From: JAVWMQ01 sp036637375 | GTDB taxonomy: Bacteria; Bacillota; Clostridia; Peptostreptococcales; Anaerovoracaceae | DNA: 20,416 nucleotides | Reading direction: 5' to 3' | NCBI GenBank assembly: GCA_036637375.1 | Contig: JAVWMQ010000032.1 | Span: 1 to 20,416, forward strand | Shown here: piece by piece, positions 1 through 7,581 of the stretch | Layout: each line of letters opens with the position of its first letter | Position numbering within the stretch: position 1 is the stretch's first letter | Made by a program: the position numbers and the translations under genes | Notes under the pieces: generated by a model | The model's database searches: none | What the model saw: only the letters and a program-made list of their open reading frames with translations | What the model was told of the DNA's origin: nothing

Positions 1-1
1 A

Positions 2-55
2 AAAATTGAAAAAGCTCTTCCAATCTTCGAAAAGCTTATGAAAGAATACAAATAA
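2..55 (+). CDS. C-terminal end of an unidentified upstream gene (partial)
   Basis: An open frame enters from the left edge and ends at a TAA at 53-55, giving 17 residues that finish LMKEYK. A strong terminator follows 17 bases later, so this is probably the true end of a gene. The fragment is too short to identify. Confidence 0.55.
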   Translation, partial: KIEKALPIFEKLMKEYK

Positions 56-71
56 ACAAAGTATTTAATCT

Positions 72-105
72 AAATAAGGGTAAACTTCGGTTTACCCTTA
101 TTTTT
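72..105 (+). terminator. Rho-independent terminator with cUUCGg tetraloop
   Basis: A perfect 14-bp stem (72-85 with 90-103) closes on a UUCG tetraloop flanked by C-G, the very stable class of loop. The last arm merges into a T run at 101-105. It ends the transcript of the partial gene at the left edge. Confidence 0.9.
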
Positions 106-120
106 GAATACTAATTATAC

Positions 121-149
121 TTGAGAAAAATACCTTTTTTTGTTATAAT
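121..149 (+). promoter_or_regulatory. Promoter of the alpha/beta hydrolase gene
   Basis: TTGAGA (121-126) is followed by a 17-base spacer and a perfect TATAAT (144-149), with an extended TG at 141-142. The predicted start of transcription is near 156, about 50 bases ahead of the start codon at 206. Confidence 0.75.
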
Positions 150-153
150 GTTT

Positions 154-174
154 ATTTAGTGAGGCAAACTAAAT
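154..174 (+). promoter_or_regulatory. Inverted repeat overlapping the transcription start, possible metalloregulator operator
   Basis: ATTTAGT (154-160) and ACTAAAT (168-174) are perfect inverted 7-mers around GAGGCAA. The repeat lies just downstream of the -10 element, over the predicted start site, where a repressor would bind. By eye it recalls DtxR/MntR-family sites, but that assignment is tentative. Confidence 0.4.
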
Positions 175-205
175 GCAAAAATCTATATTATAAAGGGGAA
201 TGTTA

Positions 206-1246
206 ATGAAGTTCAAAATAAAAAAAGCAGCCAAATTAGAGAAAAAGGATTATTTGAAATTTTTTGGTGTAGTAGGAATTATTGTTGTTGTATTTGTTGT
301 GATTGGCTTAGTTGGAAATCATTTCAATATTGACGAAAAGGAAGTAGAAATTCAAACTTCAAAAGGTACGCTTAAGGGAACCTTGGTTTTACCTAAAGAT
401 AAAAAAGAAGACTTAGGGTTAGTTGTTTTTGTTCATGGGGATGGCCCTCTTAATGCGGATAGCAATGGAACTTATAAACCTCTATGGGAAAGGCTAGCTC
501 AAAAAGGTTATGCTTCATTATCATGGAACAAACCTGGAGTGAAAAAAGCTGAAGGCAACTGGCAGGAACAGTCAATGGAAGATAGGGCAAAAGAAGCGGT
601 AGAAGCAATTAACTGGGCTAGAGAGTTACCTGAAATTGACAAGGATAGAATTGGAATAATAGGAACTAGCCAGGCGGGATGGGTTTTACCTAAAATCTCC
701 AAAATGGACAAAGATATTGCATTCAATATTTTGGCAGCCCCATCTGTAAACTGGCTTGAAGATGGAAAATATTCGACAGCACAAAAACTAAAAAAGAAAA
801 AGGCATCAAAATCTGAAATTGAAAAAGGTGTTAAAGAATACGAGGATGCAGCAGCGTTATTTGGAGAAAACAGCACTTACAAAGAATACAAGAAAGCTGT
901 TGGCAAAGAAAGAGCTCTACCAGAGAAGAGGTGGACTTTCATAATGACAAACTACAAAGAGGACGTGAAAGACGAACTGAAGTACTATTATAGCCCTGTT
1001 AAGCTTATTGTAGGGGATCTTGATACTAGTGTAGATAGCAAGAACACTATTAAAGTATACAAAGAAGGTGTAGATAGTAAGTTGCTAGACTCAACTCTAT
1101 TAAAAGGGACAGATCACTATATGATTAATCCAGGACTAGTTAAGTCGGAAATCAAAACTTCATTTGTAGCAACATTGTTACCAAAGAATTTATTAGATAA
1201 GAATTATTACGAAGCTATTGAAAAATTTCTTGATAGCATTAAATAA
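206..1246 (+). CDS. Membrane-anchored alpha/beta hydrolase (serine hydrolase)
   Basis: This 346-residue protein has a basic N-terminus and a single hydrophobic segment at about 18-38, so it is probably tethered to the outer face of the membrane with its hydrolase domain outside. The hydrolase fold shows an HGDGP oxyanion-hole motif (78-82), a nucleophile elbow GTSQAG with Ser155 (Ala replaces the usual last Gly of G-x-S-x-G), an acid in GDLD (271-274) and His304 in GTDHY. The substrate is unknown; members of this broad family act on esters, amides or lactones. The ATG at 206 is preferred to the one at 200 because GGGG (195-198) lies 7 bases upstream of it and only 1 base from 200. It is a single-gene unit with its own promoter and terminator. 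Confidence 0.85.
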   Translation: MKFKIKKAAKLEKKDYLKFFGVVGIIVVVFVVIGLVGNHFNIDEKEVEIQTSKGTLKGTLVLPKDKKEDLGLVVFVHGDGPLNADSNGTYKPLWERLAQKGYASLSWNKPGVKKAEGNWQEQSMEDRAKEAVEAINWARELPEIDKDRIGIIGTSQAGWVLPKISKMDKDIAFNILAAPSVNWLEDGKYSTAQKLKKKKASKSEIEKGVKEYEDAAALFGENSTYKEYKKAVGKERALPEKRWTFIMTNYKEDVKDELKYYYSPVKLIVGDLDTSVDSKNTIKVYKEGVDSKLLDSTLLKGTDHYMINPGLVKSEIKTSFVATLLPKNLLDKNYYEAIEKFLDSIK

Positions 1247-1252
1247 GAAAGC

Positions 1253-1289
1253 AAGAGATTACCAACAAACTATAGGTAATCTCTTTTTT
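1253..1289 (+). terminator. Rho-independent terminator after the hydrolase gene
   Basis: An 11-bp perfect stem, AAGAGATTACC (1253-1263) with GGTAATCTCTT (1275-1285), is followed by a T run to 1289. It begins 7 bases after the hydrolase stop codon. Confidence 0.88.
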
Positions 1290-1303
1290 AGATAAATTTA
1301 TGG

Positions 1304-1331
1304 TTGAATATTTAAAATGGTGTTATATATT
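1304..1331 (+). promoter_or_regulatory. Candidate promoter of the CoA-binding gene
   Basis: TTGAAT (1304-1309) and TATATT (1326-1331) are separated by 16 bases. The match is imperfect and other AT-rich -10 candidates lie nearby, so the exact element is uncertain. Confidence 0.35.
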
Positions 1332-1371
1332 AAGTATTATAAAATAGGTATATATTTGAAAGGAGAAAGAT

Positions 1372-1731
1372 ATGGATTTAAAGGAAATTATGGACTGTAA
1401 GGTTTTTGCAGTTGTGGGAAATACGGTTAGTGAAGATAAATACGCATATAAAATTAAAACAGGATTAATTGAAAATGGATATAAAGCTTATGGTGTATCA
1501 AAGGAACTAAAGAGTATTAATGATATTGAAGAAGACATTGATATTATTGATTTGTGCATTAATTCAGCTAAAGGCCTTGAGGAAGTTAAGAATTGTAAAA
1601 AAAGTTTTAAATGTATTGTAATTCAACCAGGAGCAGAAAGTGAAGAACTAATAGATTACCTAAAAAAAGAAAACCTTCCATTTGTTGAAAATTGTCTTTT
1701 GGTAGGGCTTTCTCTTTATGGTAATAAATAA
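1372..1731 (+). CDS. CoA-binding protein, YccU-like (CoA_binding_2)
   Basis: This 119-residue single-domain protein is a Rossmann-type CoA-binding fold of the YccU type. It has an N-terminal strand and glycine turn (KVFAVVGNT, about 10-18), a central IDIIDLCIN stretch, the characteristic IQPGAES segment and the C-terminal VENCLLVG element. The length is normal for the family. Members resemble the CoA-binding domain of succinyl-CoA synthetase alone; no catalytic role is established. AGGAG at 1361-1365 sits 6 bases before the ATG. The gene is monocistronic and convergent with the CDF transporter, the two stop codons lying 7 bases apart. An imperfect weak hairpin (about 1727-1757) may terminate both. 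Confidence 0.85.
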   Translation: MDLKEIMDCKVFAVVGNTVSEDKYAYKIKTGLIENGYKAYGVSKELKSINDIEEDIDIIDLCINSAKGLEEVKNCKKSFKCIVIQPGAESEELIDYLKKENLPFVENCLLVGLSLYGNK

Positions 1732-1738
1732 TTAGTAA

Positions 1739-2632
1739 CTAGTCTTGAACTATTATTATTTCTGTTAGACAGTTACCGTACAGTTTTGTCAATTCTTGCT
1801 GTAGTTCTTGTGCTGCCATATTGAAATCAGACATTCGCATTGTTGGTTCAGGGACGTTGATATATGCATCAACCCAAAGGACACGTCCGGTTTTGTAGAT
1901 GTCACAAGAATCAAGAACATAGTTATATTTACTAATTATATATGTTGTTAATGCCCTGATTTTGTCAATATCCTCATTTTCGGGAGGGAAAAGGAACATT
2001 ACTTTAATGGAATTTATAAGCATTTTGATTCCTTGGGGTGCCATGAACAAAACTACGAGTATTGCAATGATTTGGTCAAAGTATGGCAGTATACCTGCCA
2101 TACTTGTTTTAGTTAAGAGATTTGAGCCAAGAAATGCGATTGACATTCCAAAGCTATAAAATATATCTATTTTCCACCCATAAAGTTCGATATCGATTAT
2201 TGGTGATATAATTGATTTGTTCATTTTTTTCATTATTAAAAATACAAATAAACTGATTATACCAAGTATGAATTGAAAAATGGAGATGAATCTACCATCT
2301 ACAATATTACCACCATTTAACATAACTTGAATTGTATCCACCAAAAGTCCTATTGTTACTGAAATCATCATAAAATTTTTGATTACAAGGAATACGGATT
2401 CGACTTGAGAATACCCAAATGGTCTTTTTTCAGATTGGGGTTTATGAAATAATGGGGTAAGAAATAAAGTAAGTGCTATTACAATTACTTCTGTAGCATC
2501 ATATGCTGCATCCATTAAAACTGATTGGGACTTAGATATGATAGCAGCAAAAAACTCACCAATTACAAATAATAGTCCTGTCATAAAGGATGTTATTAAT
2601 ATTCGTCTCTCTATCTTTTGACTATTTTTCAT
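1739..2632 (-). CDS. Cation diffusion facilitator (CDF) family transporter
   Basis: This 297-residue integral membrane protein has the CDF architecture: about six hydrophobic segments in residues 12-210 and a soluble C-terminal domain (about 215-297) of the CDF dimerisation type. CDF proteins export divalent metals (Zn, Mn, Fe, Co, Cd) in exchange for protons. In TM2 the paired aspartates are visible in MDAAYD (Asp41 and Asp45). In TM5 Asp156 is present in GWKIDIFYS, but the His usual four residues before it is Gly152, so the metal site is not the canonical zinc type and the substrate cannot be predicted. The ATG is preceded by GGCAGGAT about 8-10 bases upstream. It has its own promoter. Confidence 0.85.
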   Translation of the reverse strand: MKNSQKIERRILITSFMTGLLFVIGEFFAAIISKSQSVLMDAAYDATEVIVIALTLFLTPLFHKPQSEKRPFGYSQVESVFLVIKNFMMISVTIGLLVDTIQVMLNGGNIVDGRFISIFQFILGIISLFVFLIMKKMNKSIISPIIDIELYGWKIDIFYSFGMSIAFLGSNLLTKTSMAGILPYFDQIIAILVVLFMAPQGIKMLINSIKVMFLFPPENEDIDKIRALTTYIISKYNYVLDSCDIYKTGRVLWVDAYINVPEPTMRMSDFNMAAQELQQELTKLYGNCLTEIIIVQD

Positions 2633-2677
2633 TTTAATTTATCCTGCCTTTCTTAAAAACGTTTAAATATAGGGGTA

Positions 2678-2707
2678 AGTATATCACATGAAACGGTTAA
2701 TTGACAA
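2678..2707 (-). promoter_or_regulatory. Promoter of the CDF transporter gene
   Basis: On the minus strand, TTGTCA (2707-2702) and TATACT (2683-2678) are separated by 18 bases. The predicted start is near 2671, giving a leader of about 40 nt. Confidence 0.65.
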
Positions 2708-2765
2708 ATTATAAAGCATTGTTGATTATATTTTTCACAAAAGCTTTCACAAAATATTAATTTAC

Positions 2766-2802
2766 AAAAAATGCCCACTGGCTTGAATCCAGTAAGGCAT
2801 TT
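2766..2802 (-). terminator. Terminator of the M14 peptidase gene, bidirectional hairpin
   Basis: AAATGCC and ACTGG (2769-2775, 2777-2781) pair with CCAGT and GGCATTT (2789-2793, 2796-2802), leaving a small internal asymmetry and a 7-nt loop. On the minus strand the hairpin is followed by TTTTT (2770-2766). It lies just after the peptidase stop codon. There is also a T run on the plus side. Confidence 0.82.
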
Positions 2803-2819
2803 GATTTTTTGTTTTAATC

Positions 2820-3818
2820 TTATCTATAATATCTTGCAGCAACTGCTTCCATAATAAGATTGTTACTTTTATATATACCAGGAAAATGGCTGCTAGGAAG
2901 AGGTGCAACACCTGAACCTGTCTCAATAACTAGAGTTGGAATCTTAAGTTTAAGTATGGCATAATCCTCGAAGTAACCTCTAAAGGTATATGAACTGCTT
3001 GCTTTGACAAAAGGGTAGTTATTAATGCTTTTTGCAACAAGTGCAAGTCTATAGTTATCTGTTCTAAGATCTCCTTTTTGTTTAGAATCCCAATATATTA
3101 TGCGACCTTGGCAATGAAATGATATATTTGCTCTTGGATTTGGAAGACTTTTTATTAATTGGTTTAGAGCAATATTTTCTTTTGCTGAAATTGCTTTTGG
3201 CCCAGACCATGACTGTGGAGAAGGTTTTGGTGTGCTTTGGTTGCCAAAGCCAACTGGCCAGTTTCTGTTTAAATCAACGCCTTGTGCATTTGCTTTCCAT
3301 CTTCGACTTGAAGTTCCTTTACCAATCTGTATGGCTTTTTTCCTTAAAGCAGGATCGTTAATTCCGTTATAACCTTTTTGACTTATGGTAACTCCATCTG
3401 GGTTTACCATTGGTACGATATGAAGACTAATCTTATTAAATAAATCCTTGTATTTAATGCCTTTGTATGAACCACGATTATAGTTTTTTAGAATTTTTTC
3501 GACGGTTTCCATTACTAATAGTGTGTTGATATACTCTCTGCCATGTGCACTTGCACTGATTATGATTTGTTTTGATGCTTCTTTGTTGCCTAAGGTAAGA
3601 TACATAATATCTCTGTCATCAACTGTTTTACCAAGGCTTTGTGAAGAAAAAATCTCGCTGTATTTTTTTTCTAGCTCTTTTATATCTCTTTTCATATCGA
3701 CATAAGTATAAATGTTATCGTGTTCGTTTACAAGGTCACTAGCAAAAGCCTGGTAAGGCATTAATGACATTATAAGAACAGCTGTCATAATAATTGTGAT
3801 TTTTTTTGTGATTTTCAT
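2820..3818 (-). CDS. Secreted M14-family zinc carboxypeptidase
   Basis: This 332-residue exported protein starts with a signal peptide (basic MKITKK, hydrophobic core to about residue 20, probable cleavage after AFA at 25-27). The M14 metallopeptidase features are all present: HGRE with zinc ligands His92 and Glu95, NPDG (139-142), DLNRNWP (182-188) with the substrate-binding Asn-Arg, third zinc ligand His235 in SFHCQ, and catalytic Glu299 in VIETGSG. The bacterial relatives nearest this layout cleave gamma-D-glutamyl-diaminopimelate bonds of peptidoglycan peptides, so wall turnover or peptide scavenging is likely but inferred. The ATG at 3818 is chosen over one 14 codons upstream because AAAGGAG lies 6-7 bases before it and the signal peptide begins there. 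Confidence 0.9.
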   Translation of the reverse strand: MKITKKITIIMTAVLIMSLMPYQAFASDLVNEHDNIYTYVDMKRDIKELEKKYSEIFSSQSLGKTVDDRDIMYLTLGNKEASKQIIISASAHGREYINTLLVMETVEKILKNYNRGSYKGIKYKDLFNKISLHIVPMVNPDGVTISQKGYNGINDPALRKKAIQIGKGTSSRRWKANAQGVDLNRNWPVGFGNQSTPKPSPQSWSGPKAISAKENIALNQLIKSLPNPRANISFHCQGRIIYWDSKQKGDLRTDNYRLALVAKSINNYPFVKASSSYTFRGYFEDYAILKLKIPTLVIETGSGVAPLPSSHFPGIYKSNNLIMEAVAARYYR

Positions 3819-3845
3819 TTTTCTCTCCTTTTTAAATAACGCTCT

Positions 3846-3873
3846 TTTATATTTTATCATAAATTAGTGTTAA
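3846..3873 (-). promoter_or_regulatory. Promoter of the M14 peptidase gene
   Basis: On the minus strand TTAACA (3873-3868) and TATAAA (3851-3846) are 16 bases apart, a fair sigma-A match. It is divergent from the pyrophosphatase promoter. Confidence 0.5.
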
Positions 3874-3887
3874 TTGGTATTTTTTTG

Positions 3888-3896
3888 TGGTATAAT
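3888..3896 (+). promoter_or_regulatory. Extended -10 promoter of the pyrophosphatase gene
   Basis: TGG directly precedes a perfect TATAAT (3891-3896), an extended -10 element. No good -35 is visible at 17 bases, which such promoters can do without. The predicted start is near 3903. Confidence 0.65.
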
Positions 3897-3941
3897 TACT
3901 AACCGAATTAGAATTTAATTGAGAAAGGAATTTAACTTACT

Positions 3942-5600
3942 ATGATAAAAGAACGACAAATCTTTGTTATTGGACATAAAAATCCAGACACAGATTCTAT
4001 TTGTTCTGCAATTGCATTTGCAGATATTAAAAATCGTACATCAAAGGAGCAAATTTATGTTGCAAAGAGGGCGGGAGAATTAAATGCAGAAACTGAGTAC
4101 GTACTTTCTCGTTTTAGAATGAAAGCTCCTGAATATATTGATGATGTTGGAACACAGGTAAAAGATATGGAGATAAGAGAAACGCCAGGCGTTGGCAAAG
4201 ACTTATCAATTAAAGATGCCTGGTCTATTATGAGGAAAAATGAGGCGGTAACTTTACCAATTACAGATAGTGAAAATAATCTTGAGGGCATAATTACAAC
4301 TGGAGATATTGCCAAATCATATATGGATGAAAATGACAGTTATATTTTGTCAAAAGCAAAAGCACAGTACAAAATTATTGCAAAAACTATTAAAGGTAAA
4401 ATTCTGACAGGAAACCCTGATGGAGTTGTGAAAAAAGGTAAAATTGTAGTAGGTGCAGCACATCCAGATAGATTAGGAGAGCTTCTTGAAGAAGGCGACA
4501 TAATTATAATGGGCGATAGACCAGAGGTTCATGAATGTGCGATAGATTTAAAAGCTGGTTGTATTGTGATTTGTGTTGATGGTAAGGTTACAGAAAATGT
4601 AATGAAAAAGGCCAAAGATAACGGCTGTACTATTATAACAACACCATTAGATACTTATACAACATCTAGATTGATTAATCAAAGTATTTGCATTGAATAT
4701 ATAATGAAAAAAGAAGGTCTTATTACTTTTTCTACTGAAGATTTTACTGAAGATATTAAGGACATTATGGCGATGACTAGACATAGAGCTTTTCCAGTTG
4801 TTGATAAACAAAAAAAATATATTGGTACAGTATCAAGACGTAATATGCTTGGCATGGAAAAGAAACAAGTTGTTTTAGTAGACCATAATGAAAAATCCCA
4901 GGCGGTTGATGGTATAGATGATGCAGAGATTTTAGAAATTGTGGATCACCATAGATTAGGAACATTAGAAACAATGCAGCCTATTGCCTTTAGAAATCAG
5001 CCAGTGGGATGTACTGCAACAATTTTATATCAAATCTATACTGAAAGAGGTCTTGAAATTTCTTCAAATATAGCAGGGCTTTTGTGTGCAGCTATTTTAT
5101 CGGATACATTGATGTTTAGATCTCCAACTTGTACGTTACTTGATAAAATGGCAGCAGGGGCATTAGCTCTAATTGCAGATATAGATATTGAGAAGTTTGC
5201 CCTTGAAATGTTTAGAGCAGGAAGTAATCTAAAGGGTAAGAATGCAGATGAAATATTCTATCAAGATTTCAAGAAATTTAGCGTCGAAAACATTTCTTTT
5301 GGAATTGGACAAATCAGTTCGATGGATGAAGTTGAACTTGAAGAAGTAAAACGTAAGCTACTACCATTCATAAAAGAAGAAAGCGAAAGAAAAGGTATAC
5401 CAGTGATATTCTATATGTTAACGAATATTATGAATGCTACATCGGAGCTTATTTGCTATGGTGAAAACAGTGAGAGGTTAATAACTGAAACCTTTGGTGT
5501 AAATAAGAATATAGATTCTTTTGTTCTACCAGGCGTTGTGTCTCGAAAGAAACAAATGGTACCACCTATTATGGCTACAATTCAAAGAATTATGGTTTAA
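3942..5600 (+). CDS. Manganese-dependent inorganic pyrophosphatase, family II, with CBS and DRTGG domains
   Basis: This cytoplasmic enzyme of 552 residues hydrolyses pyrophosphate to two phosphates, pulling biosynthetic reactions forward. The DHH-type catalytic core is split: the N-terminal GHKNPDTDSI motif (11-20) binds metal, and the core resumes after residue 305 with VDHNE (313-317), VDHHR (334-338) and the C-terminal DHHA2 lobe ending in SRKKQ (534-538), which binds substrate. Inserted at about 70-305 are a CBS pair (about 75-130 and 250-305) flanking a DRTGG domain (about 140-245). In characterised clostridial enzymes of this architecture, AMP and ADP inhibit while ATP or diadenosine polyphosphates activate through these domains, so energy sensing is likely here. 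AAAGGA is 12 bases upstream of the ATG, a rather long spacing. The gene is monocistronic. Confidence 0.93.
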   Translation: MIKERQIFVIGHKNPDTDSICSAIAFADIKNRTSKEQIYVAKRAGELNAETEYVLSRFRMKAPEYIDDVGTQVKDMEIRETPGVGKDLSIKDAWSIMRKNEAVTLPITDSENNLEGIITTGDIAKSYMDENDSYILSKAKAQYKIIAKTIKGKILTGNPDGVVKKGKIVVGAAHPDRLGELLEEGDIIIMGDRPEVHECAIDLKAGCIVICVDGKVTENVMKKAKDNGCTIITTPLDTYTTSRLINQSICIEYIMKKEGLITFSTEDFTEDIKDIMAMTRHRAFPVVDKQKKYIGTVSRRNMLGMEKKQVVLVDHNEKSQAVDGIDDAEILEIVDHHRLGTLETMQPIAFRNQPVGCTATILYQIYTERGLEISSNIAGLLCAAILSDTLMFRSPTCTLLDKMAAGALALIADIDIEKFALEMFRAGSNLKGKNADEIFYQDFKKFSVENISFGIGQISSMDEVELEEVKRKLLPFIKEESERKGIPVIFYMLTNIMNATSELICYGENSERLITETFGVNKNIDSFVLPGVVSRKKQMVPPIMATIQRIMV

Positions 5601-5631
5601 ATATAATTTTATACTAATACAGATAAAACAG

Positions 5632-5676
5632 CACTTACAACTTTTGCTATGACAAGCAAAGGCTGTAGGTGTTTTT
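5632..5676 (+). terminator. Terminator of the pyrophosphatase gene
   Basis: A long stem, 5632-5648 with 5655-5671 (17 positions, one mismatch and two G-U pairs), closes on ATGACA and is followed by five T residues at 5672-5676. Confidence 0.85.
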
Positions 5677-5744
5677 GTTTAAAATATAATTAATAAAAGT
5701 AAATATGTTGCGTATTCTAAAAAAAATTAATAAAAAATAAATTT

Positions 5745-5761
5745 TGTTGTAAAAACAACGG
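5745..5761 (+). promoter_or_regulatory. Crp/Fnr-type operator upstream of hcp (HcpR-like box)
   Basis: TGTTGTAAAAACAACGG contains the perfect inverted repeat GTTGT-AAAA-ACAAC (5746-5759). Its centre (5752.5) is 29.5 bases before the -10 element, that is about -41.5 from the predicted start, the usual class II activator position for Crp/Fnr proteins. The same 17 bases recur between the regulator and ferredoxin genes at 10166-10182. Confidence 0.8.
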
Positions 5762-5781
5762 AATAGTTAAATTGAGAGGTA

Positions 5782-5787
5782 TATAAT
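5782..5787 (+). promoter_or_regulatory. -10 element of the hcp promoter, activator-dependent
   Basis: A perfect TATAAT lies here, but the position 17 bases upstream (5759-5764, CGGAAT) is not a -35 element and is instead taken by the edge of the operator. This is the expected look of a promoter needing an activator. The transcription start is predicted near 5794. Confidence 0.7.
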
Positions 5788-5847
5788 GCAGAAGTAAGCT
5801 AAAGGTTTAGATGACAAGTCTAGAAAATAGTATAGGGGGTAAAGAAT

Positions 5848-7440
5848 ATGGATAATAAGATGTTTTGTTTCCAGTGTGAACAAACAGCAGGTTGCACAGG
5901 ATGTACAGGAAGTGTTGGTGTGTGTGGCAAGGGTGCAAGCACATCAAAGTTGCAAGATGAATTAACAGGGGCTTTAATTGGTCTTGTTAGAGCTTGTGAA
6001 AAAGGAGAAAAAACGGCACAAACAGATAAATTAATTTTAGAAGGTTTGTTTACAACAATAACTAATGTTAATTTTAATGATGAAACAATAACTGATTTAA
6101 TTAATAGGGTGCATAATGAAAAAGCTAAAATGTCGCCTGGTTGCGCATGTTGTGGATCCAAATGTTCTAATTCAGATGATATTAATATGGAAAGTATTTG
6201 GGCTGAGAATGAAGATATTAGATCGCTTAAATCATTGATTTTATTTGGAATTAGGGGAATGGCGGCTTATGCATACCATGCTATGGTTTTGGGATATAGT
6301 GACAAGAATGTAAATGAATTTTTCTATAAAGCATTATTTACTATTGGCGAAGACCTTGGTATGGATGAATTGCTACCTGTTGTCATGGAAGTTGGAGAGG
6401 TAAACTTAAAATGCATGGAATTGCTAGATAAAGCAAATACCGAGACTTATGGAACACCAGAGCCTACAAAAGTACCACTAATAGTTGAAAAAGGCCCATT
6501 TATTGTAGTAACTGGACATGATTTGTACGATTTAAAGCTGTTGCTAGAACAGACAAAAGATAAAGGTGTTAATATTTATACACATGGTGAAATGTTACCT
6601 GCATATGGCTATCCGCTTTTAAAAGAGTATGAACATCTAAAGGGGAATTTTGGAACAGCTTGGCAAAATCAGCAAAAAGAATTTGATAATATTCCAGGAG
6701 CAATATTATTTACAACTAACTGCATAATGCCTGTCAAAAAAAGTTATGAAGATAGGGTATTTACAACAGAGGTTGTTTCATATCCAAATATGGTTCATAT
6801 TGGAGAAGAAAAAGATTTCACTCCAGTAATAAATAAGGCATTAGAACTAGGAGGATACAAAGTAGATACTCAATTTACCGGTATAAATGGTGGAAAGGAA
6901 CTGACAACTGGATTTGGTCATGGAACAATTTTATCTGTTGCAGACAAGGTTGTAGAGGCAGTTAAGGATGGAAGTATTAAACATTTCTTTTTAGTTGGAG
7001 GATGTGATGGTGCAAAAACAGGTAGAAACTATTATACTGAGTTTGTTGAAAAGTCACCAAAAGATTCAATTATATTAACATTAGCTTGTGGCAAGTTTAG
7101 GTTTAATGATATTGATTTAGGTGAAATCGGTGGATTACCAAGGATTATGGATATGGGACAGTGCAATGATGCTTATGGAGCAATTAAAGTTGCAGTGGCG
7201 CTTGCTGAAGCTTTTGATTGTGGGGTTAATGATTTGCCACTTTCAATGATATTATCATGGTATGAACAAAAGGCAGTTTGTATATTACTTACACTTTTAC
7301 ATCTTGGAATTAAAGATATTTATCTTGGACCAACCTTACCAGCATTTATATCCAAAAATGTATTGAGTTATTTGGTGGAAAACTTTAATATTTCTCCAAT
7401 TAGTACACCAGATGAGGATTTAAAAAAGATTTTAGGATAG
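5848..7440 (+). CDS. hcp: Hydroxylamine reductase / hybrid cluster protein
   Basis: This 530-residue Fe-S protein of the prismane family reduces hydroxylamine in vitro; in other bacteria the main role is thought to be reduction of nitric oxide during anaerobic nitrosative stress. The N-terminal cysteines (C7, C10, C19, C26, in CFQCEQT to VCGK) fit the proximal Fe-S cluster. The ligands of the hybrid Fe-S-O cluster are all recognisable in order: His in VTGHDLYD, Glu in HGEMLPAYG, Cys in TTNCIMP, the persulfide Cys in VGGCDGAK, Cys in LACGKF, Cys in MGQCND, and Glu and Lys in SWYEQKAV. Length is typical. AGGGGG ends about 8 bases before the ATG. No reductase (Hcr) gene is adjacent; the ferredoxin at 10254, with the same operator, is a plausible electron donor. 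Confidence 0.97.
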   Translation: MDNKMFCFQCEQTAGCTGCTGSVGVCGKGASTSKLQDELTGALIGLVRACEKGEKTAQTDKLILEGLFTTITNVNFNDETITDLINRVHNEKAKMSPGCACCGSKCSNSDDINMESIWAENEDIRSLKSLILFGIRGMAAYAYHAMVLGYSDKNVNEFFYKALFTIGEDLGMDELLPVVMEVGEVNLKCMELLDKANTETYGTPEPTKVPLIVEKGPFIVVTGHDLYDLKLLLEQTKDKGVNIYTHGEMLPAYGYPLLKEYEHLKGNFGTAWQNQQKEFDNIPGAILFTTNCIMPVKKSYEDRVFTTEVVSYPNMVHIGEEKDFTPVINKALELGGYKVDTQFTGINGGKELTTGFGHGTILSVADKVVEAVKDGSIKHFFLVGGCDGAKTGRNYYTEFVEKSPKDSIILTLACGKFRFNDIDLGEIGGLPRIMDMGQCNDAYGAIKVAVALAEAFDCGVNDLPLSMILSWYEQKAVCILLTLLHLGIKDIYLGPTLPAFISKNVLSYLVENFNISPISTPDEDLKKILG

Positions 7441-7460
7441 AGCAAATATTAAAACAAAAT

Positions 7461-7496
7461 AATGAGCATATAACTAATGGTTATATGCTCATTTTT
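7461..7496 (+). terminator. Terminator of hcp
   Basis: A perfect 14-bp stem (7461-7474 with 7480-7493) with loop TAATG runs into a T tract ending at 7496, 20 bases after the hcp stop codon. Confidence 0.92.
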
Positions 7497-7521
7497 GAGT
7501 AAATTCAAAGGTTTTATCTTG

Positions 7522-7550
7522 TTGACAAAGGAATGTCTTATAAATATAAT
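7522..7550 (+). promoter_or_regulatory. Full-consensus promoter of the AAA ATPase-ogt operon
   Basis: TTGACA (7522-7527) and TATAAT (7545-7550) are both perfect and separated by exactly 17 bases. The predicted start is near 7557, giving a leader of only about 25 nt. This implies strong constitutive transcription unless an unseen repressor acts. Confidence 0.88.
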
Positions 7551-7581
7551 TAGTATGATATTAAGAAAGAAAGAGGTGTGT

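Noticed and set aside
1727..1757. A hairpin between the convergent CoA-binding and CDF genes
   Set aside because: The stem AATAAT-AGT/ACT-ATTATT has a bulge, is all A/T in its outer part and has no good T run, so it is too weak to list as a terminator.
3868..3873. TGTTAA as a -35 shared by both divergent promoters
   Set aside because: Read as TTAACA it serves the minus-strand promoter, but on the plus strand it matches only 2 of 6 consensus bases; the extended -10 explains that promoter better.
5820..6161. A 113-codon frame antisense to the start of hcp
   Set aside because: It is fully opposite strongly conserved Fe-S ligand codons of hcp, has no ribosome site or promoter, and its protein resembles nothing.
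7477..7581. An earlier start for the AAA ATPase at 7477
   Set aside because: It begins inside the hcp terminator and upstream of the full-consensus promoter, so it would not be on the mRNA; AAGAGGTG fits the ATG at 7582.
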